Shown here: piece after piece, positions 16,248-25,068 of the stretch
Position numbering within the stretch: the first letter of the stretch is position 1
Layout of the letters: every line of letters begins with the position of its first letter
NCBI RefSeq assembly: GCF_001570425.1
Contig: NZ_BCSX01000035.1
Location: 124,001 to 188,000 of the forward strand
Direction of reading: 5' to 3'
Length of the DNA: 64,000 nucleotides
Origin: Mycolicibacterium brisbanense
GTDB lineage: Bacteria; Actinomycetota; Actinomycetes; Mycobacteriales; Mycobacteriaceae
The notes under the pieces: model-generated
The model's database searches: none
What the model saw: the letters and a program-made list of their open reading frames with translations, nothing else
What the model was told of the DNA's origin: nothing
Made by a program: the position numbers and the translations under genes

Positions 16248-16946
16248 GTGACCGTTGCGGCGGACCTTGAACTGGGCCGGCTTACCCGCGCTGAGCAGGT
16301 GGAACATCTGCGGCGCAAGATCGCCGCAGTGTCGGGGAAGGTCGGTCCGGCGCATCGGGGGGTGGGTCGGGCCGGCGCGGCGATTCCGGCGGGTAATTCT
16401 TTGCTGGAACTCCCTGAATTCCCGGCTGACCCGACGCCTGCCGGGTTGCCCACGACGCTGCCGCGCGGAACCGTCGCGGTGATGTCGGGTGCCCGGTCGC
16501 TGCCACTGGGCATGGTGGCGGCGGTGACGGCGGCGGGCGGGCACGCCGCGATCGTCGGGCAACCCGATGTCGGGCTGCTGGCCGCGGTGGAAATGGGTGC
16601 CGATCTGAGCCGGCTTGCGGTCATTCCGGATCCTGGGGCGGATCCGGTCGAAGTGGCGTCGGTGTTGATGGACGGGATGGATCTGGTGCTGCTCGGGTTG
16701 GGTGGGCGCGCGGTACCGCCGGGCCGGGCCAGGGTGATGGTGGCGCGGGCCCGGCAGAAAGGGTGCACGCTGCTGGTCACCGACGGTGAGTGGCGGGGTG
16801 CCTCCACCTGGTTGGAAGCCAGGGTCTGCGGTTACGACGTGACCGGTGCGGGCAGCGGCCTGCCCGCACCCGGGCGTGGCCGGATCGGCCGGGTCCGGCT
16901 GGCCATGCGGGGCGCCGCCGGATCAGTCTGCGTGGCAGGCGGTTAG
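16248..16946 (+). CDS. imuA': Mutasome accessory protein ImuA'
   Basis: 232 residues from the GTG at 16248, chosen because GGAGG lies 7 bases upstream. The frame is open further upstream through the SOS box. It is the RecA-like accessory of the mutagenic trans-lesion complex ImuA'-ImuB-DnaE2 (Rv3395c in M. tuberculosis). The RecA-fold core has V-A-V-M-S-G-A at the P-loop position, without a proper Walker lysine, as expected for ImuA'. It is followed after 3 bases by imuB and preceded by a LexA box. Confidence 0.93.
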   Translation: MTVAADLELGRLTRAEQVEHLRRKIAAVSGKVGPAHRGVGRAGAAIPAGNSLLELPEFPADPTPAGLPTTLPRGTVAVMSGARSLPLGMVAAVTAAGGHAAIVGQPDVGLLAAVEMGADLSRLAVIPDPGADPVEVASVLMDGMDLVLLGLGGRAVPPGRARVMVARARQKGCTLLVTDGEWRGASTWLEARVCGYDVTGAGSGLPAPGRGRIGRVRLAMRGAAGSVCVAGG

Positions 16947-16949
16947 ACC

Positions 16950-18524
16950 GTGTCGGCGTCTCGGGTGCTGGCGCTGTGGTGCATGGACTGGCCTGCCGTC
17001 GCGGCGGCCACCGCGGCGGGCTTGGAGCCGACCGCTCCGGTCGCGGTCACGCTGGCCAACCGGGTCGTCGCTTGCTCGGCGTCGGCGCGGGCGTCGGGGG
17101 TGCGGCGTGGGCTGCGTCGACGGGAGGCCCAGGCCCGGTGTCCGTATCTGCATGTCGTCGCCGCTGATCCGGCCCGTGATGCCCGCCACTTCGAGAACGT
17201 CACGGTCGCGGTCGATGATCTGGTGCCGCGGGCCGAGGTGCTGCGGCCGGGTCTGCTGGTGCTGCCGGTGCGCGGGGCGGCTCGCTACTTCGGATCCGAA
17301 CCTGCAGCAGCCGAACGGCTGGTCGACGCGGTGGCCGCGGCGGGGTCGGAATGTCAGGTGGGCATCGCGGATCAGTTGCCCACCGCGGTTTTCGCCGCCC
17401 GGGCGGGACGCATCGTTGAACCCGGTACCGATGCCCTGTTCTTGTCCCCGCTGTCCATCCGGCAGTTGGCCACCGAACCTGCCTTGGCCGCACCGGGCCG
17501 CGAAGAGCTGGCAGACCTGTTGTGGCGCATGGGAATCCGTACCCTCGGTCAGTTCGCCGAGCTGTCGCGTACCGATGTGGCCTCCCGGTTCGGGGCCGAC
17601 GCGGTGGCCGCGCACGCCTTCGCCCGCGGCGAGTCGGCCAGGAAGCCATCGGGGAAGGACCCGGCTGCCGAACTCGACGCCGTGATGAACTGCGATCCGC
17701 CGATCGAGCGGGTGGACGCGGCGGCCTTCGCCGGGCGGTCGCTGGCCAGCGCCCTGCATCGCAGTCTGGAAGGAGCGGGCGTCGGCTGCACCCGGTTGGC
17801 CATCCATGCCGTCACCGCCAACGGCGAAGAGCTGGAACGGGTGTGGCGGTGTGCCGAACCGCTGACCGAGGATGCGACTGCCGACAGGGTGCGCTGGCAG
17901 CTGGACGGCTGGCTGAACCGGCGTACTTCCGAGAAGCCCACCGCGCCGGTCACCGTGCTGCGATTGCGCCCGGTGGAGGTGGTGTCCGCGGCGGCACTGC
18001 AGCTGCCGTTGTGGGGCGGTGTGGGCGGGGAGGACCGGCTGCGGGCCCGGCGCGCGCTGGTACGGGTGCAGGGCTTGCTCGGACCGGAGGCGGTTCAGGT
18101 GCCGGTGCTCAGCGGTGGGCGCGGGCCTGCCGAACGCATCACCCTCACGCCGCTGGGGGACGAGCCGGTGCCGCGGGCCGACCCGCGGCAGCCCTGGCCC
18201 GGGCAACTGCCCGAGCCCTCGCCCACGGTCCTGCTCGATGATCCGGTGGAACTCCTTGACGGGCAAGGTGTTCCGGTACGGGTCACCAGCCGGGGGATGT
18301 TCACCGCGGATCCGGCTCGGCTGGCCGGTGCGGGCAGGCGCGACGGCAGCTTGCGTTGGTGGGCCGGGCCGTGGCCGGTCGACGAACGGTGGTGGGACCC
18401 GCAGAGCCGGGGCGCGGGGCGCACCGCGCGGGCGCAGGTGCTGCTGGGCGACGAAGCGAACGGCCTGGCGCTGCTGCTGTGCTACCGGCAACGGCGGTGG
18501 TACCTGGAGGGAGTCTATGAATAG
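16950..18524 (+). CDS. imuB: Mutasome Y-family-like protein ImuB
   Basis: 524 residues from GTG. It is related to Y-family DNA polymerases but not catalytic: the N-terminal L-W-C-M-D-W-P keeps one Asp while the rest of the acidic triad is lost. It serves as the hub that ties DnaE2 to the sliding clamp. The clamp-binding motif Q-L-P-L-W is at residues 351-355, the same place as in M. tuberculosis Rv3394c. It is 3 bases downstream of imuA' and shares its SOS control. No dnaE2 is in this window; in mycobacteria it is normally unlinked. Confidence 0.95.
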   Translation: MSASRVLALWCMDWPAVAAATAAGLEPTAPVAVTLANRVVACSASARASGVRRGLRRREAQARCPYLHVVAADPARDARHFENVTVAVDDLVPRAEVLRPGLLVLPVRGAARYFGSEPAAAERLVDAVAAAGSECQVGIADQLPTAVFAARAGRIVEPGTDALFLSPLSIRQLATEPALAAPGREELADLLWRMGIRTLGQFAELSRTDVASRFGADAVAAHAFARGESARKPSGKDPAAELDAVMNCDPPIERVDAAAFAGRSLASALHRSLEGAGVGCTRLAIHAVTANGEELERVWRCAEPLTEDATADRVRWQLDGWLNRRTSEKPTAPVTVLRLRPVEVVSAAALQLPLWGGVGGEDRLRARRALVRVQGLLGPEAVQVPVLSGGRGPAERITLTPLGDEPVPRADPRQPWPGQLPEPSPTVLLDDPVELLDGQGVPVRVTSRGMFTADPARLAGAGRRDGSLRWWAGPWPVDERWWDPQSRGAGRTARAQVLLGDEANGLALLLCYRQRRWYLEGVYE

Positions 18525-18536
18525 CCCTTGATCTAT

Positions 18537-18555
18537 GAACGATCGTTCGTATAGT
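18537..18555 (+). promoter_or_regulatory. Operator and leaderless promoter of the TetR/MBL pair
   Basis: GAACGATCGTTC (18537-18548) is a perfect 12-bp palindrome. It is followed directly by TATAGT (18550-18555), a good -10 that ends 8 bases before the ATG at 18564. A repressor bound here would cover the promoter, consistent with TetR autoregulation. Confidence 0.65.
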
Positions 18556-18563
18556 TTGGCGGT

Positions 18564-19196
18564 ATGGAGGAGATCTCCGACGGCCGCCTTGCTCGCGGCG
18601 CCCGCGCTCGCGCGGCGATCCTGGCCAGCGCTGCCGACATTGCGTCTGCCGAAGGGCTGGAAGGCCTTTCGATTGCCCGGCTGGCCCAGGAATGCGGCAC
18701 CAGCAAGAGCAACGTGGCCGCCCACTTCGGGTCCAAGGCGCAGTTGCAGCTCGCGGCGGTGGACTATGCCGGGGAGGTGTTCACCACCGAGGTGATCGCA
18801 CCCGCCCTGACGGCGCCGAAAGGCATGCCTCGGCTGTTGGCGCTCTACCGGCAGTGGATGGATTATTCGCGCCGGCGCGTGTTCTCCGGCGGGTGTTTCT
18901 TCGCCGCCGTCACCGCCGAATACGACGCCCGCGACGGCGCTCTGCGTGATGCGCTGCGCGAACGCCGGCTGAGCTGGCTGGGCCTGCAGCAGCAACTCGT
19001 GCGGGAGGCGCAGGCCGCCGGCGAGATCGGCGCGGACCTCGACCCGGTGCAGCTCGTGTTCGAACTCGACGCGTTCGCCGTCGCCGCGAACTCACAGGCC
19101 GTGCTGTTCGACGACGACACCGCCTATGACCGGGCCACCGCAGCCATCACATCCCGCATCGACGTGGAAAGGACACGCGTACATGAAGATCCGTAG
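18564..19196 (+). CDS. TetR-family transcriptional regulator
   Basis: 210 residues. The N-terminal HTH spans residues about 12-58 (A-I-L-A-S-A-A-D-I-A through S-N-V-A-A-H-F). The C-terminal domain has the S-G-G-C-F-F-A-A-V segment typical of the TetR_C_6-like group. The start has no Shine-Dalgarno but sits just after a -10 element, so the mRNA is probably leaderless. It overlaps the next gene (metallo-beta-lactamase fold) by 14 bases, so it most likely regulates itself and that gene through the palindrome at 18537. Confidence 0.9.
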   Translation: MEEISDGRLARGARARAAILASAADIASAEGLEGLSIARLAQECGTSKSNVAAHFGSKAQLQLAAVDYAGEVFTTEVIAPALTAPKGMPRLLALYRQWMDYSRRRVFSGGCFFAAVTAEYDARDGALRDALRERRLSWLGLQQQLVREAQAAGEIGADLDPVQLVFELDAFAVAANSQAVLFDDDTAYDRATAAITSRIDVERTRVHEDP

Positions 19197-19974
19197 ACTC
19201 GGCTGGGCCGGCATCGAGGTCGGTGCACAAGGTGCATCGCTGGTCGTCGACTACGTCCGGCAGTCGAAGATCATCAGTTCGGCGTTGCCGCCGGGAGCGC
19301 TGCTCGACCCGCAGCAGAGCGCCGCGGCCGCCCTGGTCACCCACTTACACGCCGACCACACCGATGTGCCCGCGATCCAATCCGCAGTCGGGCCGACGGG
19401 CATCGTGCTCCGCCCACCGCCGTTCATCGGATCGGCCGAGGAATCGGTGTGGACCGCCGAACAGGAAGCACGACTCGCCGCCAGCACCTTGGATGTCCGC
19501 ACCGTCTCCGACTGGCAGCGCGTCGAACTCGGCCCGTTTACCGTCACCGCGGTGCCATCGGTCGACGGGCTCGGCGACCCCCAGGTGAACTGGGTCATCG
19601 AGGCCGACGGTCAGCGGATCTTCCACGGCGGCGACACGATATTCCACGGATACTGGTGGCTCATCGCCCGCCGGGTCGGCCCCATCGACGTCGCGGTGTT
19701 GCCGATCAACGGGGCCGCGGTGAACTTCCCGCATCTTCAGCCTGCCAGTCCGTTGCCTGCGGTGCTCACCCCCGAGCAGGCAGCCCAGGCGGCCGCGATC
19801 CTGCACGCGAAAGCGTTGGTGCCCATGCACTTCGGTGTCGACCAGCCACCGTTCTACGTGGAGCAGGACGATGCGGTGCAACGCCTCGGGGCGGCTACCG
19901 AACACCTGCCGGTCCGGGTGGTGGCACTGGCGGCGGGGGAGGCCGTCGACGTCACGGCCGATCTGGCCGCCTGA
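19183..19974 (+). CDS. Metallo-beta-lactamase-fold hydrolase (UlaG-like)
   Basis: 263 residues from the ATG at 19183 (GAAAGGA upstream); it starts inside the end of the TetR gene. The metal-binding T-H-L-H-A-D-H-T-D motif is at about residues 50-58, and later metal-ligand His/Asp occur in F-H-G-G-D-T and P-M-H-F-G. It is of the L-ascorbate-6-phosphate lactonase/UlaG-like group, which includes many enzymes of unknown substrate. Control by the upstream TetR is inferred from overlap. Confidence 0.88.
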   Translation: MKIRRLGWAGIEVGAQGASLVVDYVRQSKIISSALPPGALLDPQQSAAAALVTHLHADHTDVPAIQSAVGPTGIVLRPPPFIGSAEESVWTAEQEARLAASTLDVRTVSDWQRVELGPFTVTAVPSVDGLGDPQVNWVIEADGQRIFHGGDTIFHGYWWLIARRVGPIDVAVLPINGAAVNFPHLQPASPLPAVLTPEQAAQAAAILHAKALVPMHFGVDQPPFYVEQDDAVQRLGAATEHLPVRVVALAAGEAVDVTADLAA

Positions 19975-19983
19975 GCGGGCTCA
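19972..19983. terminator. Bidirectional mini-hairpin with both stop codons
   Basis: TGAGC-GG-GCTCA. The TGA of the hydrolase (19972-19974) and the complement of the iunH stop (19981-19983) form the outer ends of the two arms. It repeats the design of the hairpin at 2763-2779. The 2-base loop is short for a real hairpin, so it may work only as a cruciform or not at all. Confidence 0.3.
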
Positions 19984-21021
19984 CCCCAACCGCTGCGCGA
20001 ACGGGCCGACCCGCTCGATGAACCTGTCGAAAAACACCGCCGGGTCCACCCGGACACCGATGAGCGCGTTGGGTTGGCGGCCCCAGTGCCCGCGCCAATC
20101 GGCCACCGTCATCCCGCGGGTCAAGGTGCCGGTCAGCTCGACGTCGACCGTGGTCTGCCGGTACTGCACAAGGTCGGGGTCGAGGGCCACCGCGGCGGCC
20201 AGCGGATCATGCAGATGCGCGAGATACCCGTCGTCGGTGTCGAAGTGGAATTCGAAATAGAACCGCATCGCGTCCTCGAGCACCCGGATGAGCGGATTGA
20301 CCGCCGCCGACCGGGTCCCGCGTGCGTCGAGCTCGCTCATCGGCGCCGTCGGTGACTCCGCCGCCTCGGCCAGCCGGCCCAGCAGCTGCGGCGTCATCGC
20401 GATGTGCTCGGTGAGGTTGAGCCCCAACACAATCGGCAGGTGTTCCGGTGCGTCGGTGCCCCACGCCGCGGCCCAGCCGCCGAACACCTCGGCCGCCGAT
20501 TCCGGATCCACGCTGATGTTCCACTCCGAGACCGGGGTGGTGTTGCCGCGGTAGTCGAACGCCCCACCCATGATCACCAGCCGGCGCAGCAGCCGGGGGA
20601 GACGAGGTTCGGCCCGCATCGCGAGGGCCAGATTGGTCAACGGGCCGGTGGCCAGGCCGATCAACTCACCCGGATGTGCTCTCGCCGCGGCCACCCATGC
20701 CTGCGCGGAGTCGTGCCCGGTCAGTTGCCGATCGGTGGCGGGCAGTCGCGCATAGCCCAGCCCCTCGGGCCCATGGGTGTCTTCCGCGGTGCGCAACGGG
20801 GCGCTCAGCGGCTGCTCGGAACCCTTGGACACCGGGATGTCGTCTGCCCGGCACAGCTCCAGCAGGCCCAGATTGTTGACGCAGACTTGTTGCACGCCAA
20901 TGTTTCCCGCGGTGGAGGCGATGCCAACCAACTCTGCGTCGGGACTGGCCAGCAGATACACCAGGGCCATCGCGTCATCGACTCCGGTATCGACGTCGGC
21001 GAAGACAGGTAGTCGCGTCAC
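19981..21021 (-). CDS. iunH: Inosine-uridine-preferring nucleoside hydrolase
   Basis: 346 residues, somewhat longer than the usual 310. The calcium/ribose-binding N-terminal motif is A-D-V-D-T-G-V-D-D (D-x-D-x-G-x-D-D class). The middle motif G-P-L-T-N-L-A and the V-I-M-G-G-A-F core are present. It splits nucleosides into base and ribose for salvage. Start is a GTG with TATCGT (21029-21034) 7 bases upstream, so probably leaderless. It lies next to acrA1 as in M. tuberculosis (Rv3393 beside Rv3391). Confidence 0.92.
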   Translation of the reverse strand: MTRLPVFADVDTGVDDAMALVYLLASPDAELVGIASTAGNIGVQQVCVNNLGLLELCRADDIPVSKGSEQPLSAPLRTAEDTHGPEGLGYARLPATDRQLTGHDSAQAWVAAARAHPGELIGLATGPLTNLALAMRAEPRLPRLLRRLVIMGGAFDYRGNTTPVSEWNISVDPESAAEVFGGWAAAWGTDAPEHLPIVLGLNLTEHIAMTPQLLGRLAEAAESPTAPMSELDARGTRSAAVNPLIRVLEDAMRFYFEFHFDTDDGYLAHLHDPLAAAVALDPDLVQYRQTTVDVELTGTLTRGMTVADWRGHWGRQPNALIGVRVDPAVFFDRFIERVGPFAQRLG

Positions 21022-21044
21022 CGGGTCAACGATAGGCGAACCGG

Positions 21045-23102
21045 TTACCAGTGCACGCCGGGCACCAGCCGCACCGCCCGTTTGACCGGGCGGCTCACGG
21101 CGCGTGGCACTCGCAGCGATGCGCCGGTGCGGGCCGGGCGCTTCGGCCTGCGCATCGGCGAGCTGCTGACCGGAGCGAGCGCGGCCGGTGGTTCGGGAGG
21201 CGCTTCGCCGCGGGCGGCCGCTGAATCGGGGTAGCCCAGGTACAGCTGGTGCAACACCCGGCGGGAGAGCTTCGGGGTCAGGTAATTGCCGAAGTCGGCC
21301 AGGGTGCCCAGCGGGGTGTCGATGCGGGCCGGCTTGTCGACCAGCCCGCGGACCACCATCGCCGCGGCGTGCTCGGCCGAGATCGGCGGCACCGGGTTGA
21401 GCTTGCGCGACGGTGCGATCATCGGGGTCTTCACCAACGGCATATGGATGTTGGTGAAAGTGATGTGATCCGAGAGGGTTTCGGTGCCGACCACTTCGGA
21501 GAAGGCATCCAGCGCGGCCTTGCTCGGCAGGTAGGCGCTGTATTTGGGGCTGTTGGCCTGAACACCCGCGCTGGACACGTTGACCACATGGCCGAACCGG
21601 CGCTCACGCCAATGCGGCAGCAGCGCCAGCACCATGCGCACCGCGCCGAAGTAGTTGACCGCCATCACCCGTTCGTAGTCGTGCAGCCGGTCGGTCGAAT
21701 TCACCACCGAACGCCGGATGGACCGGCCTGCGTTGTTCACCAGGTAGTCGACATGGCCGAACCTGCCGAGGATGTCCTTCACCGTGTGCTCGACCGATGC
21801 CGAATCGGTGACATCGCACGTGAAGGCGTACGCCTGCCCGCCGGCGGCACGGATCTCGGCAACCAGATCGTCGAGCGCCTGGCCGTTGCGGGCCAATGCG
21901 AACACGCAGCCGCCGCGCTCGGCCACCGCGATGGCCGAGGCCCGCCCGATACCGCTGGATGCGCCGGTGATGATCACGTGCTTGCCGACCAGTGGACCTG
22001 CCGGATCGTCGCGGCGGGCCCGGTCGGGGTTGAGATGCTGCGCCCAGTACCGCCACAGCTGCGGTGCGTAGGAAGAGAATTCGGGCACGGTGATGCCGGT
22101 GCCGCGCAACGCCTCGGTGGTGTGCTCGGCGGTGAAGGTCGGCATCAGGTCGACGACATCGAGTACCTCACCGGGAATGCCCAGCTGCGTGGCCACCATG
22201 TTGCGCACGGTCTTGGCCCGTCCGCTCACCTGCAGCACCGGTGCGGCGGCGGCGCGCGGCAACGATCCGCGCAACGGCGGCAGCCCGGCCGCCTCGGCCA
22301 CCCCGCGGTAGATCCCGCGCAGCCCAATGGTTTTCGGAGCGGTCAAGTGGAAGGTCTCACCGTCGCGGCCCTCGGCATGCATGAGATGCACGAGCGCTCG
22401 CACAACGTAGTCGACCGGCACGATGTTGGTACGGCCGGAGTCGGGCAGCATCACCGGGGTGAACCTGGGCAGGGCGGCCAGTCGCGCCAGCACGCCGAAG
22501 AAGTAGTACGGGCCGTCGACCTTGTCCATCTCACCGGTGGTGGAGTCGCCGACCACCACGGCGGGCCGGTACACGCGGTAGCGCAGTCCGGGTGAGGACC
22601 GGACCAGCAGCTCGGCTTCGAACTTGGTCTGGTGATACGGCGTGGGCAGATCCTGGGCGACGTCGAAATCGTCCTCGGTGTACACGCCGGGGTAGCTGCC
22701 CGCCACCGCGATCGAGGACACATGGTGCAACGTCGCGTCCAGCCGCCGGGCCAGTCCGATCACCGCACGGGTGCCCTCGACGTTGGCCGCCTGCTGCTCG
22801 GCTTCGCCGACGGTGATGTCGTAGATCGCCGCGCAGTGCACGACGTGCGAGATCCCGTCGTCGCCGGAGCCCAGGTCGGCGATGTCGGCGTCGGTCAACC
22901 CGAGATCGGACGCCGTCAGGTCGCCGACCAGCGGCTTCGCCCGTTCGCCCCATTCACCGGCCAGTTGCTCGAACCGGGCCAGCGACGCCCGCCGGACCAG
23001 CACCCACACTTCGGCATAGGCATCGCGGGCCAAGATCTCGGAGACGACGCGGCGTCCGATAAACCCGGTACCGCCGGTAACGACATAGCGCATGCCAGAC
23101 AT
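21045..23102 (-). CDS. acrA1: Two-domain fatty acyl-CoA reductase (AcrA1-like)
   Basis: 685 residues. The N-terminal extended SDR/NAD-epimerase-type domain has T-G-G-T-G-F-I-G at residues 10-17 and a Y-H-Q-T-K catalytic pair. It is followed by a classical SDR domain from about residue 370 (T-G-A-S-S-G-I-G, N-N-A-G, Y-L-P-S-K). The C-terminal tail is basic and Pro/Arg-rich. From memory this is the architecture of Rv3391 (acrA1), proposed to reduce long-chain acyl-CoA to aldehyde/alcohol for wax or lipid synthesis. It is divergent from htdY by 49 bp and is followed by iunH in the same direction. Confidence 0.9.
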   Translation of the reverse strand: MSGMRYVVTGGTGFIGRRVVSEILARDAYAEVWVLVRRASLARFEQLAGEWGERAKPLVGDLTASDLGLTDADIADLGSGDDGISHVVHCAAIYDITVGEAEQQAANVEGTRAVIGLARRLDATLHHVSSIAVAGSYPGVYTEDDFDVAQDLPTPYHQTKFEAELLVRSSPGLRYRVYRPAVVVGDSTTGEMDKVDGPYYFFGVLARLAALPRFTPVMLPDSGRTNIVPVDYVVRALVHLMHAEGRDGETFHLTAPKTIGLRGIYRGVAEAAGLPPLRGSLPRAAAAPVLQVSGRAKTVRNMVATQLGIPGEVLDVVDLMPTFTAEHTTEALRGTGITVPEFSSYAPQLWRYWAQHLNPDRARRDDPAGPLVGKHVIITGASSGIGRASAIAVAERGGCVFALARNGQALDDLVAEIRAAGGQAYAFTCDVTDSASVEHTVKDILGRFGHVDYLVNNAGRSIRRSVVNSTDRLHDYERVMAVNYFGAVRMVLALLPHWRERRFGHVVNVSSAGVQANSPKYSAYLPSKAALDAFSEVVGTETLSDHITFTNIHMPLVKTPMIAPSRKLNPVPPISAEHAAAMVVRGLVDKPARIDTPLGTLADFGNYLTPKLSRRVLHQLYLGYPDSAAARGEAPPEPPAALAPVSSSPMRRPKRPARTGASLRVPRAVSRPVKRAVRLVPGVHW

Positions 23103-23151
23103 GGTCGCCCCTCACCGGGCAAACGTCAACCGACGGTCTATCGTCCGATCC

Positions 23152-24021
23152 ATGCCCATCAACCCCAACGCCATCGGCGAGAAGACCGACCCGCACGTCT
23201 TCGAGTGGACCGACCGCGACACCCTGCTGTACGCCGTCGGCGTCGGCGCAGGCCTCGACGATCTGCAGTTCACCACCGAGAACAGCCATGACATCGAGCA
23301 GCAGGTATTGCCGACGTACGCGATCATCGCGTGCTCGCCCTTCGCGGCGGCCGCCAAGATCGGCACGTTCAACTTCGGGATGCTGCTGCACGGCTCGCAG
23401 GAGATCCGGGTGGCAAAACCACTGCCGCCGGCCGGGAAACTGAAGGTGGTCTCCGAGGTCGCCGACATCCAGGACAAGGGTGAGGGCAAGAACGCCGTGG
23501 TGATGCTCAAAGGCATCGGCACCGATCCCGCGACCGACGAGGTGCTCGTGGAAACCCTGACCACCGTGGTGATTCGGGGTGAGGGCGGTTTCGGCGGGCA
23601 GCCCGGGCAGCGTCCGGCGGCCCCGGAGATCCCGGAGTCCGAGCCGGATGCGCGACTGGCCCTGCCGACCCGCGAGGACCAGGCCCTGATCTACCGGCTG
23701 TCCGGCGACCGCAACCCGCTGCACAGCGATCCGTGGTTCGCCAAGAACCTCGCAGGCTTCCCGAAACCGATCCTGCACGGGCTGTGCACCTACGGCGTGG
23801 CCGGGCGCGCCCTGATCGCCGAGTTGTGCGGCGGTGACGCGACCAGACTTCGCGCCGTCGCGTCGCGGTTCAGTGCACCGGTGTTTCCCGGGGAGACGCT
23901 GACCACGTCGATCTGGCGCACCGCGCCGGGCAAGGCCGTGTTCCGCACCACCGCCGCCGCGCCGGACGGCACCGGCGAGCGGGTGGTGCTGGACGACGGC
24001 GCCGCCGAGTATGTCGACTGA
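23152..24021 (+). CDS. htdY: (3R)-hydroxyacyl-thioester dehydratase (HtdY-like, double hot-dog MaoC)
   Basis: 289 residues. The double hot-dog fold has the hydratase 2 motif in the C-terminal half: Y-R-L-S-G-D-R-N-P-L-H-S-D, followed by G-F-P-K-P-I-L-H-G-L. Highly similar from memory to Rv3389c, which hydrates or dehydrates (R)-3-hydroxyacyl-CoA. Start ATG has TATCGT (23139-23144) ending 7 bases upstream, so probably leaderless. It is divergent from acrA1, and a role in the same fatty-acyl pathway is inferred. Confidence 0.94.
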   Translation: MPINPNAIGEKTDPHVFEWTDRDTLLYAVGVGAGLDDLQFTTENSHDIEQQVLPTYAIIACSPFAAAAKIGTFNFGMLLHGSQEIRVAKPLPPAGKLKVVSEVADIQDKGEGKNAVVMLKGIGTDPATDEVLVETLTTVVIRGEGGFGGQPGQRPAAPEIPESEPDARLALPTREDQALIYRLSGDRNPLHSDPWFAKNLAGFPKPILHGLCTYGVAGRALIAELCGGDATRLRAVASRFSAPVFPGETLTTSIWRTAPGKAVFRTTAAAPDGTGERVVLDDGAAEYVD

Positions 24022-24076
24022 TTGCCCCGCGCTGCGGTGAATTTCGTCGAAGCTGTGATAAACCGGGCCGTGGGTT

Positions 24077-24089
24077 GACAGGATCTGTC
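24077..24089. promoter_or_regulatory. Short dyad in the promoter of the universal stress gene
   Basis: GACAG-GAT-CTGTC lies 43 bp upstream of the ATG, just after TTGAC. It could be an operator or part of the promoter. It does not match the DosR box. Confidence 0.3.
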
Positions 24090-24131
24090 CGACTACGGGC
24101 GCACAACGCAGTGCGGGAACGGTGGTGACTG

Positions 24132-25019
24132 ATGAAGTTGGTCGTTGGATATCTCGCCACAGCCGGTGGCGCCGACGCGTTGGCTCTGGCGGTGCGGTTC
24201 GCCCGCACGCTCGGCGCAGAGGTCGAGATATGCATCGTCTTACCCCAGGACACGGGCCTGCCTGCACTGGTGCCCAAGGGCGGGTACGAGGAGGTGCTCG
24301 CCGAGCAGGCCAAGGGCTGGCTCGAGGAGGCGGTCGCCTCGGTACCCGACGACGTTGTCGCCCACAGTCATCTGAGTTTCGACGAGTCGTTCACCGACGG
24401 GTTGATCCACGAGGCGGTGCGGCTCGACGCTGAGGCCATCGTGGTCGGCGGCTCCGGCGGCGGCTTGGCAGGCAGCTTCTCGCTGGGCTCGGTGGTCAAC
24501 GAACTGTTGCATTCGTCGCCGGTGCCAGTCGCGGTGGCGCCGCGCGGAACTCGGCAATCGACCATCGAGCGGGTTCGCGAAGTCACCTGTGCGCTCGGCA
24601 CCCGCAAGGGCGCGGATCGATTGCTGGACACCGCGGTACGGGCCAGCAAGGCGGCCGGCACGCCGCTGCGGCTGGTGTCGCTGGTGGCACTCGATCCCAC
24701 CTTCGGTACGTTGCGCTCAGACGACGACGCCGTGCGTGAGCACGCGCAGGATCATGCTCGCGAAACTCTGGAAACCGCGAAATCCAGCCTGCCCGAAGGC
24801 TTTCCGGTGACCTCGACGGTGGTGACCGGCTCGACGGTGGAAGCCGCGATCAACAAGCTCGACTGGCACGACGGTGACGTGCTGATGGTGGGGTCCAGCC
24901 GGCTGAGCGCACCCAAGCGCATTTTCCTCGGCTCAACGGCCGCAAAGATGTTGCGGGTGGTCGACGTTCCGATGATCGTGGTGCCGCGCGACGATGTGAG
25001 TGACGGCGAGGGTCAATGA
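24132..25019 (+). CDS. Universal stress protein, tandem UspA domains
   Basis: 295 residues in two Usp domains of about 145 each. The ATP-binding signature G-x2-G-x9-G-S/T appears as G-G-S-G-G-G-L-A-G-S-F-S-L-G-S in the first domain and V-G-S-S-R...L-G-S-T-A in the second. Such proteins are induced by starvation or hypoxia in mycobacteria, but no DosR box was found upstream. Single-gene unit, convergent with a secreted-protein gene. Confidence 0.93.
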   Translation: MKLVVGYLATAGGADALALAVRFARTLGAEVEICIVLPQDTGLPALVPKGGYEEVLAEQAKGWLEEAVASVPDDVVAHSHLSFDESFTDGLIHEAVRLDAEAIVVGGSGGGLAGSFSLGSVVNELLHSSPVPVAVAPRGTRQSTIERVREVTCALGTRKGADRLLDTAVRASKAAGTPLRLVSLVALDPTFGTLRSDDDAVREHAQDHARETLETAKSSLPEGFPVTSTVVTGSTVEAAINKLDWHDGDVLMVGSSRLSAPKRIFLGSTAAKMLRVVDVPMIVVPRDDVSDGEGQ

Positions 25020-25068
25020 TGCCCGAAACCCCTTGGGCGTAGCGCCACGTCGAATTCGCGGGCCGGCG

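Noticed and set aside
16923..18995. 690-codon minus-strand frame across imuB
   Set aside because: Runs antisense through imuB and the TetR gene; typical shadow in high-GC DNA.
24077..24089. DosR box before the universal stress gene
   Set aside because: The dyad does not fit the GGGACT/AGTCCC consensus.
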